Source: Flavobacteriales bacterium | GTDB lineage: Bacteria; Bacteroidota; Bacteroidia; Flavobacteriales_D; Parvicellaceae | Length of the DNA: 43,669 nt | Reading direction: 5' to 3' | Assembly: GCA_025210295.1 (NCBI GenBank) | Contig: JAOASC010000004.1 | Span: 1 to 43,669, forward strand | Part shown: positions 1 through 8,131 of the stretch, one piece after another | How positions within the stretch are numbered: position 1 is the stretch's first letter | Layout: every line of letters begins with the position of its first letter | Program-made: the position numbers and the translations under genes | The notes under the pieces: generated by a model | Told to the model about the DNA's origin: nothing | Database searches by the model: none | The model's input: only the letters and a program-made list of their open reading frames with translations

Positions 1-282
1 AACTCGAACTGACTATATTAATGATTTAATGATGCAATGCTATAATGGATTGAATCTTTTTCTTTATTCTTTGCTCTCTATTCTATCCTAACTTTCTAAT
101 TCGCTAATCAGCTTAATAGGCCGTACAATTCTCGATACTCCGCCTTTGTCGGAACTCGAACTGACTATATTAATGATGGAATGATTTAATGATGCAATGC
201 TATAATGGATTGAATCTTTTTCTTTATTCTTTGTTCTCTATTCTATTTTCTAACCTACTTTCTAATTCGCTAATCACTTAAT
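1..282. repeat. Two direct copies of an intergenic repeat at the contig edge
   Basis: Copy A (1-116) and copy B (153-282) begin with the same 25 bases (AACTCGAACTGACTATATTA plus ATGAT) and run nearly identical to a shared end (TTCGCTAATCA...TTAAT). Copy B has an 8-base insertion (GGAATGAT) near the start and a few extra bases in the pyrimidine-rich tail. The 36-base spacer (117-152) contains CTCGATACTCC and ends where copy B starts. Each copy holds AATGAT-like short repeats followed by a T/C-rich tract. No open reading frame is present. The contig probably starts here because the assembler could not cross a multicopy element. The family is unknown to me. Confidence 0.85.
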
Positions 283-1326
283 CTCTCGGTTGTAATACAC
301 TTTATAATAATGCATATCTTTTTGTTCATCATACCCTTGCTCTACAAAACGATGAATTGCATCAGGATCATTAAAATTCATTTTTAACTGAATATTAGTA
401 TCAAGTTTAATTGTATTGCTAATCGCCTTTTTTTCTCGTTGTAAAACAGGTTGAGAAATATCGAAAGAATCTGCTATTTCAATTTCGTACTCTTGTTCGT
501 AGGCTTTTTTATAATCAACAAAATCTTCTTTCATCTCTTCTACTCCATCAAACAAAAAGTCATTAAACTCTTCTGTCTCAACATGATCATTTTCTTCGAA
601 ATATTTTACAGATTGAGAAATAAAATCTATTTCTTCTTTTTTGGTTTCATTATTTCCGATGACATCTTTTGCAAAAGACTTACATAAATCCATGTAAGCT
701 TTTGTTTCATAATTTTCATCTTTTACAACATCTATGCTCAAAAAATCCTTTTTCCAATAACTTGCATCGTAATTGTTATTGTCTACAGTCAACACAATCA
801 ACCCTTTTTCACTTGAATTGAGAATTAAAGCTCCTTTATCTAACTTCTTCACACTAATCCCCTCTTCTGTTATTAATTTTAATTGTGTTTCATTCTCAGA
901 AATTTGAAAAAAAGAATCTTTTCTTTCGGACTTAAAAATCCCAATAGCGTTTAACAACTCTCCCTCAAGATACATCTCATCAAAATAGGCAACAAATAAA
1001 TCACCTGATTTGATATGAGGATGATTGGACTGATCGTATAAGTGTTTGACTATTTTTGCTGAATCTTCAAAAAACAACTCTTCACTTGCAAATGTATTTT
1101 CTGCTATTCCTTTTAGTACATTATAGGACAACTCTACTTCATGTACAAACTCATTTTTCTCTGTTAACTTAACAAAAGGCTTTAAGAAATAGTTTTCCAA
1201 TATCTCTTTTAATTCATCTGTTAATTCTACAGGCTCATCTGATACAAAAATTGATTCCTCATTATGTTTATTCCCTACTCTATGAATGGCTAATTGTCCT
1301 AATTTAGAAGATTCTACATTTATCAT
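274..1326 (-). CDS. Nucleoid-associated protein, NdpA/YejK (37-kDa) family
   Basis: A 350-residue soluble, acidic protein with no signal peptide or membrane segment. The N-terminal pattern (LGQLAIHRVGNK, then a region predicted to bind or organise DNA) and the overall length fit the 37-kDa nucleoid-associated family (NA37, E. coli YejK/NdpA). Members associate with the chromosome and their exact role is poorly known. The central segment DLFVAYFDEMYLEG and the pair KGALILNSSEKG are the most family-like parts seen. It is divergently oriented to the membrane protein at 1425, and the two genes share a 98-base promoter region with a TAATATTG-like element on this strand at 1352-1359. Its 3' end runs into the repeat at 1-282, which overlaps the last few codons. 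Family assignment is from recognition of the sequence pattern, not from a search. Confidence 0.75.
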   Translation of the reverse strand: MINVESSKLGQLAIHRVGNKHNEESIFVSDEPVELTDELKEILENYFLKPFVKLTEKNEFVHEVELSYNVLKGIAENTFASEELFFEDSAKIVKHLYDQSNHPHIKSGDLFVAYFDEMYLEGELLNAIGIFKSERKDSFFQISENETQLKLITEEGISVKKLDKGALILNSSEKGLIVLTVDNNNYDASYWKKDFLSIDVVKDENYETKAYMDLCKSFAKDVIGNNETKKEEIDFISQSVKYFEENDHVETEEFNDFLFDGVEEMKEDFVDYKKAYEQEYEIEIADSFDISQPVLQREKKAISNTIKLDTNIQLKMNFNDPDAIHRFVEQGYDEQKDMHYYKVYYNREIK

Positions 1327-1351
1327 GATCTACACTTTAAAAATTCGTTTG

Positions 1352-1359
1352 CAATATTA
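1352..1359 (-). promoter_or_regulatory. Possible -7 element for the NdpA-like gene
   Basis: On the minus strand the bases read TAATATTG, one mismatch from the Bacteroidota -7 consensus TAnnTTTG, about 26 bases upstream of the ATG at 1326. No clear TTG -33 element was found. Weak candidate. Confidence 0.35.
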
Positions 1360-1373
1360 CCAATATATTTGAA

Positions 1374-1402
1374 TTGATAATTCTGTGAAACTTATATTTT
1401 TG
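1374..1402 (+). promoter_or_regulatory. Bacteroidota-type promoter (TTG-N18-TATTTTTG)
   Basis: TTG at 1374-1376, an 18-base spacer, then TATTTTTG at 1395-1402. This matches the TTG / TAnnTTTG promoter of the primary sigma factor of Bacteroidota. Transcription would start near 1408, leaving a short leader of about 16 bases before the GTG at 1425, which supports that start codon. Confidence 0.65.
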
Positions 1403-1424
1403 TAACAATCTAATACTTTTATTT

Positions 1425-2387
1425 GTGTTACTTAAAATTTACAAAACCAATCAACCCTTAATTTTACTGCTTTTACCACTAATAGCACTGTTTCTTTGGG
1501 GACCGTCTTTCAATAATGAAAGTATTCAAATTGAAAACACTACTCCTGTTTACTCTTTTTTTATCACTAAAAGCATTATTTTTAATAAAATAATGGCACT
1601 ATGTCTTATAGTGGCTACCGCTATTGTTATCAATGCAACCATCAATAAAAATGAGTTTTTCCAACAAAACTTATACATCCCCTCTCTAATCTACACCTTA
1701 TTGATGAGTGCTTTACCTGAACTCAACACCCTACACCCCATCTTAATCAGCAATTTATTTATAGCCCTTACTTTTAGACGGCTAATTAACATCCATAGTC
1801 AAGTCAGCTGTAAATCTGAAATCTTTGACGCTAGTCTGTTTATCTTAATTTCTGGATTATTTTACCCTCCTAGTATTCTTTTTATCCCTATTATCTGGAT
1901 CGCCTTAATGATTTTCAGGCCTTTTAGTTGGAAAGAGTGGGCAATTCCTTTTTTAGCCCTAGGACTATTCTCTATTTATTTTTATGCTAGTTTTCTATTC
2001 ACAGAAAAAACAGAATATTATCAATTACAAAACATTATTGATTCTTCTGTATACAGCTCTTACAGCTACTTACCCACAACTTATGTTCTATCTTTTTTGG
2101 TTATTATCTTTTCTTTATTAGGTATCTATCAAATTCACAAAAAAAGAAAATACAGCTCTATACGCTACAAAAAGATGACAAGCACTATTTTAGCTTTTCT
2201 TATCTTAAGCGCTGCTTTATTTAGTTTTATTTACCTCAACAACAACAACCTCGAAGCGACTTTATTTACACTAATTCCTGTTAGTATCGCTCTTTGCTAT
2301 TTTCTAATTTACTTTAAACAAAAGATAGTCACTGAACTAGGGTTTATACTCTTATTCACTCTTATTATTCTCAATAATTATTTATAA
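1425..2387 (+). CDS. Polytopic membrane protein, DUF6427-like
   Basis: A 320-residue, very hydrophobic protein with roughly nine to ten predicted membrane segments spread from residue 10 to 318 and short charged loops such as HKKRKYSSIRYKK after the middle helices. Segments such as PPSILFIPIIWIALMIFRPFSWKEW resemble the Bacteroidota-restricted DUF6427 family of inner-membrane proteins of unknown function. No catalytic motif is visible. The start is GTG, chosen because it lies about 16 bases downstream of a well-placed transcription start and gives an N-terminus (MLLKIYKTNQPL) with positive charges before the first helix. The gene is monocistronic, divergent from the NdpA-like gene and convergent with the LytTR regulator at 2450. 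Family name is moderately sure and function is unknown. Confidence 0.7.
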   Translation: MLLKIYKTNQPLILLLLPLIALFLWGPSFNNESIQIENTTPVYSFFITKSIIFNKIMALCLIVATAIVINATINKNEFFQQNLYIPSLIYTLLMSALPELNTLHPILISNLFIALTFRRLINIHSQVSCKSEIFDASLFILISGLFYPPSILFIPIIWIALMIFRPFSWKEWAIPFLALGLFSIYFYASFLFTEKTEYYQLQNIIDSSVYSSYSYLPTTYVLSFLVIIFSLLGIYQIHKKRKYSSIRYKKMTSTILAFLILSAALFSFIYLNNNNLEATLFTLIPVSIALCYFLIYFKQKIVTELGFILLFTLIILNNYL

Positions 2388-2418
2388 CGAGGCTGTATAA
2401 TATCGATTAACTTTTTTG

Positions 2419-2437
2419 AGTTTAAGCGCTTTAAACT
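2419..2437. other. Short palindrome between convergent genes
   Basis: Perfect 7-base arms (AGTTTAA / TTAAACT) around a 5-base loop, lying between the ends of the membrane-protein gene (2387) and the response-regulator gene (2450). There is no T-tract after the stem on either strand, so it is at best a weak bidirectional terminator. Confidence 0.3.
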
Positions 2438-2449
2438 AACTTACATCAA

Positions 2450-3220
2450 CTAAAATTCCGAAAGTTTTTGTAATACAATTTCTTTCTTTCTACGAGATAC
2501 TGGTATTTTTTTGTGATTGTTCATTAAAAGCACTCCCCCATCTTCTTTTAAAAATGAGGTTACGTGTTTAGCATTAACTAGGTACCTTTGATGACATCTT
2601 ATAAAGCTATATGTTTCAAGTAATATTTCATAGTCTTTAATTGTCTTGGCTACCATAAGTTTGGTTCCATCATTAAAAAAGAATTGTGTATAATTTTGGC
2701 TTGATTCACAATAAACAATCTCTTTCAAAAAAACAAAATGTATTCTATCCTGTGTAGGAATTGCCAACTTTTTACTCATCAATTCAACACTATTCGCGTT
2801 GTCAATTAATAGATCCACATTGGACTGTGTGTAATGTTGCTGTTTTTCTTGATTCTCTTTAAAACGATGAATAGACTCCTTTAAATCCATAGGGTCTATT
2901 GGTTTTAATAAGTAGTCGAATGCTGAAAATTTTATTGCTTTAATTGCAAATTGATTAAATGCAGTTGTAAATATCACTTCATAATCTGTGTAATCATACG
3001 CTGCTATTCTTTTTAAATAGTCAAACCCTGTTCCTTTTTTTAAATCTATATCTAAAAAAATTAAATTAGGTTTCACCTCTTTAAACAACAACACTCCCTC
3101 ATCTATTTCTGTTGACTCTCCTACTATTTGAACATCATTAGGAAACAAATACATCAAATCTTGTTTCAACGATTCTATTGCATCTATTTGATCATCAATT
3201 ATTATAGCCTTTATTACCAT
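2450..3220 (-). CDS. LytTR-family response regulator
   Basis: A 256-residue cytoplasmic DNA-binding response regulator. The receiver domain (about residues 1-120) shows the acidic pair D9-D10, the phospho-acceptor D57 in LIFLDIDLKKG, and the DYLLKP lysine. The C-terminal LytTR domain (about 150-256) shows the typical FLKEIVYCESSQNYTQ start and the RCHQRYLVNAKHV segment. Such proteins bind direct repeats upstream of target genes when phosphorylated. The gene follows the sensor kinase at 3289 by 68 bases on the same strand, so the two form a cognate pair. Targets cannot be read from the window. LytTR regulators in Bacteroidota often control envelope or metabolic genes, but no target site was identified here. 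Confidence 0.92.
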   Translation of the reverse strand: MVIKAIIIDDQIDAIESLKQDLMYLFPNDVQIVGESTEIDEGVLLFKEVKPNLIFLDIDLKKGTGFDYLKRIAAYDYTDYEVIFTTAFNQFAIKAIKFSAFDYLLKPIDPMDLKESIHRFKENQEKQQHYTQSNVDLLIDNANSVELMSKKLAIPTQDRIHFVFLKEIVYCESSQNYTQFFFNDGTKLMVAKTIKDYEILLETYSFIRCHQRYLVNAKHVTSFLKEDGGVLLMNNHKKIPVSRRKKEIVLQKLSEF

Positions 3221-3288
3221 CTATCAATTTTAGAAATCAAACTTAAAATTATTTTTTGGGAAAATTATCATTAACGTCATTTTTGAGC

Positions 3289-5346
3289 TCATCCTGTTAA
3301 TTTAACGATTGGCATCTTAAATTTAACGATCGTCCCGGTGCCATTCTTTGGTGAAGAAAAGTTGACTTCTATGTTCTTTTTAGAGAAAGCGTTGATTCTT
3401 TTTTGAGTAATCTTCATTGCCAATGACTTATGACCAGTCTCTTTAAAATCGACTTGCTTTGCTGATTCAATCCCCACTCCATTATCTGAAATTTCTACCA
3501 ATAGAAACTCTCCATCTGCTGAAAAAGCAATTTGGATCTCACCTTTTTCGTCTACACTTTTATTAACGAAACCATGTAATATTGCATTTTCAATATAGGG
3601 TTGTACGATAAGAGGCGGAACAACAACTTCCTCTGTATCAATAGTGTGCTCTACATTAATCTGATATTCAAAGTTTTTATGTTGGAGTTTTTCTATCTCA
3701 ATATAATTGGTTAAGAAATCTATTTCTTGTTGTAAAGGCACAACATCATCTTGTACACTATCTAATGATAAACGCATTACTTTGGCAAACTTTGTTAAAT
3801 AACTTTTTGCCATTATCGGCTCATTATTACCAATATACCGATTAATCGAATTCATTGCATTAAAAAAGAAATGAGGATTTATTTGTAATCTAAGCGCTTG
3901 ATTTTTTAATGTGTAAACTTCCTTTTCATTTCTACTTTTGTATTGAAAATAATAAAAGGTTCCTACTAATAGTAACAACCCCATAATAGAAATTGTCACA
4001 ATTATATTTGAAGTGTTTTGGGCTTTTTGCGTTGCAATCTCCATATTTTTTAAGCTAATCAATTGCTCTTGATTTATACTATCTTGAAACTTCTTCATCT
4101 CATAGTCATACTCAATATTAGCTCTCATCAACATCCGTTGGTTTCCCTCATTACCGATACTATCTTTCATTTCAGTATAGATCTTATGCATTTCAAAAGC
4201 TTGAGCAAACCATCCTTTTTGTTCATAGGTTTCTGAAAGATTTAATGCTGCATCTTTCATTTTTTCAACATTTCCAGATTCTTTTGCTAATTGATAGGAA
4301 GCCTTACTATATTTTTCGCTTAAATCGTAATTTCCCTTTTCGAAGTAAATCAACCCTAAAGTATTCAGAGCAATAACTTTACTTTCAAAGTCATTATAAA
4401 ACTCAGAGAACTCAAGCCCTTTTGAAACATAAAACAACGCTGAATCTAGATTTTGCATACAGTAATAAGTACTCCCTATGGATAAAGGCACCCCGACTTG
4501 AAATGAGACATCATCAAATTGCTGCACTCCTTTTTCTACTTCTTTGAATACATTTAATGACTTTTTATAGTTCTTCTGCCTCATATAGACCCCTCCTAAA
4601 TTTGACAAACTATAATAGCGATCCCTTTCGTTCCCTAACGCCTTGCATATAACGATACTTTTATTGAAGTTTTCCTCAGCATTTTTATAATCTTCTAGGT
4701 CCGTATATATCAATGCAAGGTTATTGTATAGCTTTGCTACCCGAGCTTGTTCATCTAATTGTTCAAAAACTCTTAAACTATTGAAGAGGTGTTCTATCGC
4801 TTTTTTATAATCTCCCTTACGTGTATACAGTCGAGATAAGCTTTCATAAACACCTGCTTCCCCTTTCTCGTCCTTAGCTTTTATTTTTAACGCTAGCGCT
4901 TTAGACAGGTGTTCTATCGCCTTATCATACAAACCAGTAGTTAAATAAACGTTGCTGATGTTAGAATATGCAGCTGCTTCTCCTTTTTCATCACCATTTA
5001 ACTTAGACAATGTCAACGATTGTTCAAAACAATCCAATGCCTTATCTAAATCTGGCAAGTAAAAATAATAACCTCCTTTGGCATTTAATGCTTTAACTTG
5101 ATAATCAATATTATCTTTTAAAACAGCATACGTATACAATTGGTCAATAACGATTAAAGCACTATCTGTTCTTTCTGCTAAATAGTACTCCCATATTAAA
5201 TCATCTAACGCTTTGCACCTAATTGAGTCCTCCAGTTTTTTATTTTCCCATTTTGACCAAAGGTCATCGTAGGAATTAGCTGACTGAGCCACCAAAACAT
5301 TAACGACCAAATAGCATACAAAAGCTATTAAGGTTTTCCCTTGCAT
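3289..5346 (-). CDS. TPR-containing LytS-like sensor histidine kinase
   Basis: The chosen ATG at 5346 gives 685 residues and a clean signal peptide (MQGKTLIAFVCYLVVNVLVAQ). It is preceded by AAGGAAG, a rare good ribosome site here. A TTG 10 codons upstream would overlap menB and spoil the signal. Domains in order: periplasmic tetratricopeptide repeats (about residues 30-400, repeated pattern of the YSNISNVYLTTGLYDKAIEH type), a coiled-coil stretch, one membrane helix (about 445-466), then the His_kinase/HATPase module with phospho-acceptor H492 in NPHFFFN, the PYIENAILHG N-box and DNGVGI near 619-626. It is predicted to sense a periplasmic signal through the TPRs and phosphorylate the LytTR regulator downstream. 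It follows menB by 17 bases, probably on the same transcript. Confidence 0.9.
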   Translation of the reverse strand: MQGKTLIAFVCYLVVNVLVAQSANSYDDLWSKWENKKLEDSIRCKALDDLIWEYYLAERTDSALIVIDQLYTYAVLKDNIDYQVKALNAKGGYYFYLPDLDKALDCFEQSLTLSKLNGDEKGEAAAYSNISNVYLTTGLYDKAIEHLSKALALKIKAKDEKGEAGVYESLSRLYTRKGDYKKAIEHLFNSLRVFEQLDEQARVAKLYNNLALIYTDLEDYKNAEENFNKSIVICKALGNERDRYYSLSNLGGVYMRQKNYKKSLNVFKEVEKGVQQFDDVSFQVGVPLSIGSTYYCMQNLDSALFYVSKGLEFSEFYNDFESKVIALNTLGLIYFEKGNYDLSEKYSKASYQLAKESGNVEKMKDAALNLSETYEQKGWFAQAFEMHKIYTEMKDSIGNEGNQRMLMRANIEYDYEMKKFQDSINQEQLISLKNMEIATQKAQNTSNIIVTISIMGLLLLVGTFYYFQYKSRNEKEVYTLKNQALRLQINPHFFFNAMNSINRYIGNNEPIMAKSYLTKFAKVMRLSLDSVQDDVVPLQQEIDFLTNYIEIEKLQHKNFEYQINVEHTIDTEEVVVPPLIVQPYIENAILHGFVNKSVDEKGEIQIAFSADGEFLLVEISDNGVGIESAKQVDFKETGHKSLAMKITQKRINAFSKKNIEVNFSSPKNGTGTIVKFKMPIVKLTG

Positions 5347-5363
5347 AAATAGCTTCCTTAATT

Positions 5364-6206
5364 TTAAGAAATCCAACCGTTTTTATCAAAGTTAGGTTTA
5401 CGTTTCTCTAAAAACGCATTACGTCCCTCTTTTGCTTCTTCTGTCATATAAGCTAGTCTTGTTGCTTCTCCGGCGAAAACTTGTTGCCCGACCATCCCAT
5501 CATCGGTAAGATTCATCGCAAACTTCAACATTTTAATTGATGTTGGTGACTTTTCTAAAATTTCTTGCGCCCATTGATATGCTGTGCTTTCCAATTCTGC
5601 ATGTGGCACAACTGCATTCACCATTCCCATTTCATACGCTTCCTGAGCTGAGTAGTTTCTTCCTAAAAAGAAAATTTCTCTAGCTTTCTTTTGTCCGACC
5701 ATTTTTGCTAAGTAGGCAGAACCATACCCTCCATCAAAACTTGTGACATCTGCATCAGTTTGTTTGAAGATTGCGTGTTCTTTACTTGCTAATGTCATAT
5801 CGCAAACAACATGTAAACTGTGGCCACCTCCTACAGCCCAACCAGGAACAACAGCAATAACCACTTTAGGCATAAAACGAATCAAACGTTGTACTTCTAA
5901 GATATTTAAACGGTGACGTCCATCTTGGCCTACATAACCTTTTTCTCCTCTTGCTTTTTGATCTCCCCCACTACAAAACGCATACACCCCATCTTTTGAA
6001 GATGGTCCTTCTGCTGAAAGTAAAACAACTCCTATACTGGTATCTTCTTGCACATCATAAAACGCATCATATAATTCACTCGTTGTATGTGGCCTAAATG
6101 CATTCCTTACATCTGGTCGATTGAATGCTATTCGAGCTACTCCTCCACATTTTTTATAGGTGATATCTTTATATTCTTTTACTGTTTCCCAAGCTATATT
6201 TTCCAT
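5364..6206 (-). CDS. menB: 1,4-dihydroxy-2-naphthoyl-CoA synthase
   Basis: A 280-residue crotonase-fold enzyme that cyclises o-succinylbenzoyl-CoA to 1,4-dihydroxy-2-naphthoyl-CoA in menaquinone synthesis. Diagnostic features are the N-terminal RPDVRNAFRPHT motif, SGGDQKARG, the oxyanion-hole segment GWAVGGGHSLH, SFDGGYGSAYLA and the C-terminal KRKPNF. The segment FKQTDADVTSFDGG (about residues 147-160) carries the Asp found in bicarbonate-independent (type II, Mycobacterium/Bacillus-like) MenB, where the E. coli-type enzyme has Gly. Length is normal. No other men gene is in the window. A TAACTTTG promoter element lies 54-61 bases upstream. Unusually, the next genes on this transcript are a sensor kinase and response regulator. 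Confidence 0.95.
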   Translation of the reverse strand: MENIAWETVKEYKDITYKKCGGVARIAFNRPDVRNAFRPHTTSELYDAFYDVQEDTSIGVVLLSAEGPSSKDGVYAFCSGGDQKARGEKGYVGQDGRHRLNILEVQRLIRFMPKVVIAVVPGWAVGGGHSLHVVCDMTLASKEHAIFKQTDADVTSFDGGYGSAYLAKMVGQKKAREIFFLGRNYSAQEAYEMGMVNAVVPHAELESTAYQWAQEILEKSPTSIKMLKFAMNLTDDGMVGQQVFAGEATRLAYMTEEAKEGRNAFLEKRKPNFDKNGWIS

Positions 6207-6259
6207 TATAATTTTGTTTTATGACTCCAGAGTTAAGACTCAAGATTTGATTAGGCGAA

Positions 6260-6267
6260 CAAAGTTA
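6260..6267 (-). promoter_or_regulatory. -7 element of the menB promoter
   Basis: The minus strand reads TAACTTTG, an exact match to TAnnTTTG, 54 bases upstream of the menB ATG. A TTA, near the expected TTG, lies about 19 bases further upstream. It probably drives menB and the two regulatory genes behind it. Confidence 0.55.
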
Positions 6268-6353
6268 ATTAGATTCTTAATACGATTAACATGAGTTGGG
6301 GATAATTTATAGTTCGTTTATTTTGTCTCCATGAATAGAGTTAAAATAAATTC

Positions 6354-6386
6354 ATAAAAAAAGGCCTACATTAAATGTAGACCTTT
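6354..6386 (-). terminator. Rho-independent terminator of the acyl-CoA dehydrogenase operon
   Basis: The arms AAAGGTCTACAT / ATGTAGGCCTTT on the minus strand pair over 12 positions with one U-G wobble and a 3-base loop, followed by an eight-T run. The wobble would be a mismatch on the plus strand, so the hairpin is built for the minus transcript. It starts about 27 bases after the acyl-CoA dehydrogenase stop codon. Confidence 0.85.
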
Positions 6387-6412
6387 GTTAACTAATATAA
6401 TATTCTTATCTT

Positions 6413-7552
6413 TTATTTTAGTAATTCTCTTGAGATGACTAATTTTTGAATTTCAGACGTTCCCTCTCCGATCGTACATAATTTAGAGTCTCTAAAGAAC
6501 TTTTCTACTGGAAATTCCTTAATGTAACCATATCCTCCAAAGATTTGTACAGCCTCAGTAGAAACAGTAACTCCCACTTCTGAAGCTTTGTATTTTGCCA
6601 TTGCAGAAAGTTTATTTACTTTTTCTCCTTTCATTAATTTATCTGCTGCTTGATACAATAGCAACTTAGCACCTTCTATCTCTGTAGCCATATCTGCTAA
6701 CTTGAAAGAAATTCCTTGAAAACTAGCGATTGGTTTACCAAATTGCTCACGTTCTTTTGCATAATTAATTGAAGCTTCTAACGCTCCTTCTCCAATTCCT
6801 AAACCTAAAGAACCAATAGATATTCTTCCTCCATCTAAGATTTTCATTGCTTGAATAAATCCATCTCCAACTTCACCTAAGATATTGTCTTTATGAACTC
6901 TACAATTATCAAAAATCACTTCTGCAGTTTCAGAAGCTCTCATTCCTAATTTATCTTCTTTCTTCCCTGCTAAGAATCCTTCTGTACCTCTTTCTACAAC
7001 AAAAGCTGTCATACCATGCGAATCTAGCAATTCACCAGTTCTTACAATCACTACAATACAGTCTCCTGATTTACCGTGTGTAATAAAGTTTTTAGAACCA
7101 TTGATCACCCAATAGTCTCCATCTTGTTTTGCTGTACATTGCATTCTTCCAGCATCAGAACCTGTATTAGCTTCTGTTAATCCCCAAGCACCTATCCACT
7201 CTCCAGTGGCTAACTTTGGCAACCATTTTTTCTTTTGCTCATCGTTCCCAAATTTCAAAATATGGTTGGTACATAATGAGTTATGTGCGGCAATTGACAA
7301 TCCTATTGAACCACATACTTTAGCTATTTCTCTAATAACCATGATGTATTCGTTATACCCCATTCCAGCTCCTCCATATTCTGTTGGTACTAAAACTCCC
7401 ATTAAACCAAGTTCTCCAGCTTTTTTAAACAACTCTACTGGAAACTCTTGAGATTCATCCCATGTCATCACATTAGGGCGGATTTCTTTTTCAGCAAAAT
7501 CTTTTACCATTTGCTGAATCATGCTTTCATTTTCTGAAATATCAAAATTCAT
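6413..7552 (-). CDS. Acyl-CoA dehydrogenase, short-chain type
   Basis: A 379-residue flavoenzyme that oxidises an acyl-CoA to the trans-2-enoyl-CoA, passing electrons to electron-transfer flavoprotein. It has the three-part acyl-CoA dehydrogenase fold: N-terminal helical part (1-120), a beta domain with GAWGLTEANTGSDAGR, and a C-terminal helical part with AKEREQFGKPIASFQG and QIFGGYGYIKEFPVEKFFRD. The catalytic base is E363 in IGEGTSEIQ, at the position used by short- and medium-chain and glutaryl enzymes and not by isovaleryl-CoA dehydrogenase. The exact substrate cannot be read, but butyryl- or short branched-chain CoA is likely. It is the last gene of an apparent HhH-apt-acd operon, 50 bases after apt, and is closed by a terminator. 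Confidence 0.92.
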   Translation of the reverse strand: MNFDISENESMIQQMVKDFAEKEIRPNVMTWDESQEFPVELFKKAGELGLMGVLVPTEYGGAGMGYNEYIMVIREIAKVCGSIGLSIAAHNSLCTNHILKFGNDEQKKKWLPKLATGEWIGAWGLTEANTGSDAGRMQCTAKQDGDYWVINGSKNFITHGKSGDCIVVIVRTGELLDSHGMTAFVVERGTEGFLAGKKEDKLGMRASETAEVIFDNCRVHKDNILGEVGDGFIQAMKILDGGRISIGSLGLGIGEGALEASINYAKEREQFGKPIASFQGISFKLADMATEIEGAKLLLYQAADKLMKGEKVNKLSAMAKYKASEVGVTVSTEAVQIFGGYGYIKEFPVEKFFRDSKLCTIGEGTSEIQKLVISRELLK

Positions 7553-7602
7553 AATTGTTGTGTGTATCTTTAGTTTGTGTAAAAATAATAATTTTATGCT
7601 GA

Positions 7603-8130
7603 CTAGTAGCTGACTAAACTTGTTATTTTATCAGAATATGACTTTAATTTTTCAGCTCCCTCTAAAAAAGCAAGTTCAACTAAAAACGAAAAACCAGCGA
7701 CATTTCCACCTTGTTTAGTAATCAATTCAGAAGCCGCAACAGCTGTTCCTCCTGTAGCTAACAAATCATCATGAACTAAGACGTTCATTCCTGGAGTAAT
7801 GGTATCAACATGCATTTCTATTTCAGCACTTCCATATTCTAAATCATATTTATGACTTATCGTTTTATAAGGTAACTTTCCTTTTTTACGAATTAAAATA
7901 AAAGGTATTCCCAATTGAACTGCTACTGGGAATCCAAATAAAAACCCTCTACTTTCAATTCCGGCTATTGCATCTACTTTTCCTTCTATTTTTGCTGCAA
8001 ACTCTTTAATGATTTCTGCCGACAATTCAGCATTTTCTAATACAGGAGTAATATCTTTAAACATTATCCCCTCTTTTGGAAAATCAGGTACATTTCTGAT
8101 TGCCTGATCTATTCGTTGTTTCAAATCCAT
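7603..8130 (-). CDS. apt: Adenine phosphoribosyltransferase
   Basis: A 175-residue cytoplasmic purine-salvage enzyme that makes AMP from adenine and PRPP. The type I phosphoribosyltransferase PRPP loop is clear in VLVHDDLLATGGTAVAA (about residues 116-132), and the N-terminal IRNVPDFPKEGIMFKDITPVL, IAGIESRGFLFG and RKKGKLPYKTISHKYDLEYG segments are characteristic of APT. Length is typical. Its ATG lies one base beyond the stop codon of the upstream HhH gene, so the two are almost certainly translated from one message. Nothing odd is seen. Confidence 0.97.
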   Translation of the reverse strand: MDLKQRIDQAIRNVPDFPKEGIMFKDITPVLENAELSAEIIKEFAAKIEGKVDAIAGIESRGFLFGFPVAVQLGIPFILIRKKGKLPYKTISHKYDLEYGSAEIEMHVDTITPGMNVLVHDDLLATGGTAVAASELITKQGGNVAGFSFLVELAFLEGAEKLKSYSDKITSLVSY

Positions 8131-8131
8131 T

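Noticed and set aside
5374..5376. TTG start for the sensor kinase
   Set aside because: It overlaps menB by 13 bases and adds charged residues before the signal peptide. The ATG at 5346 has AAGGAAG upstream.
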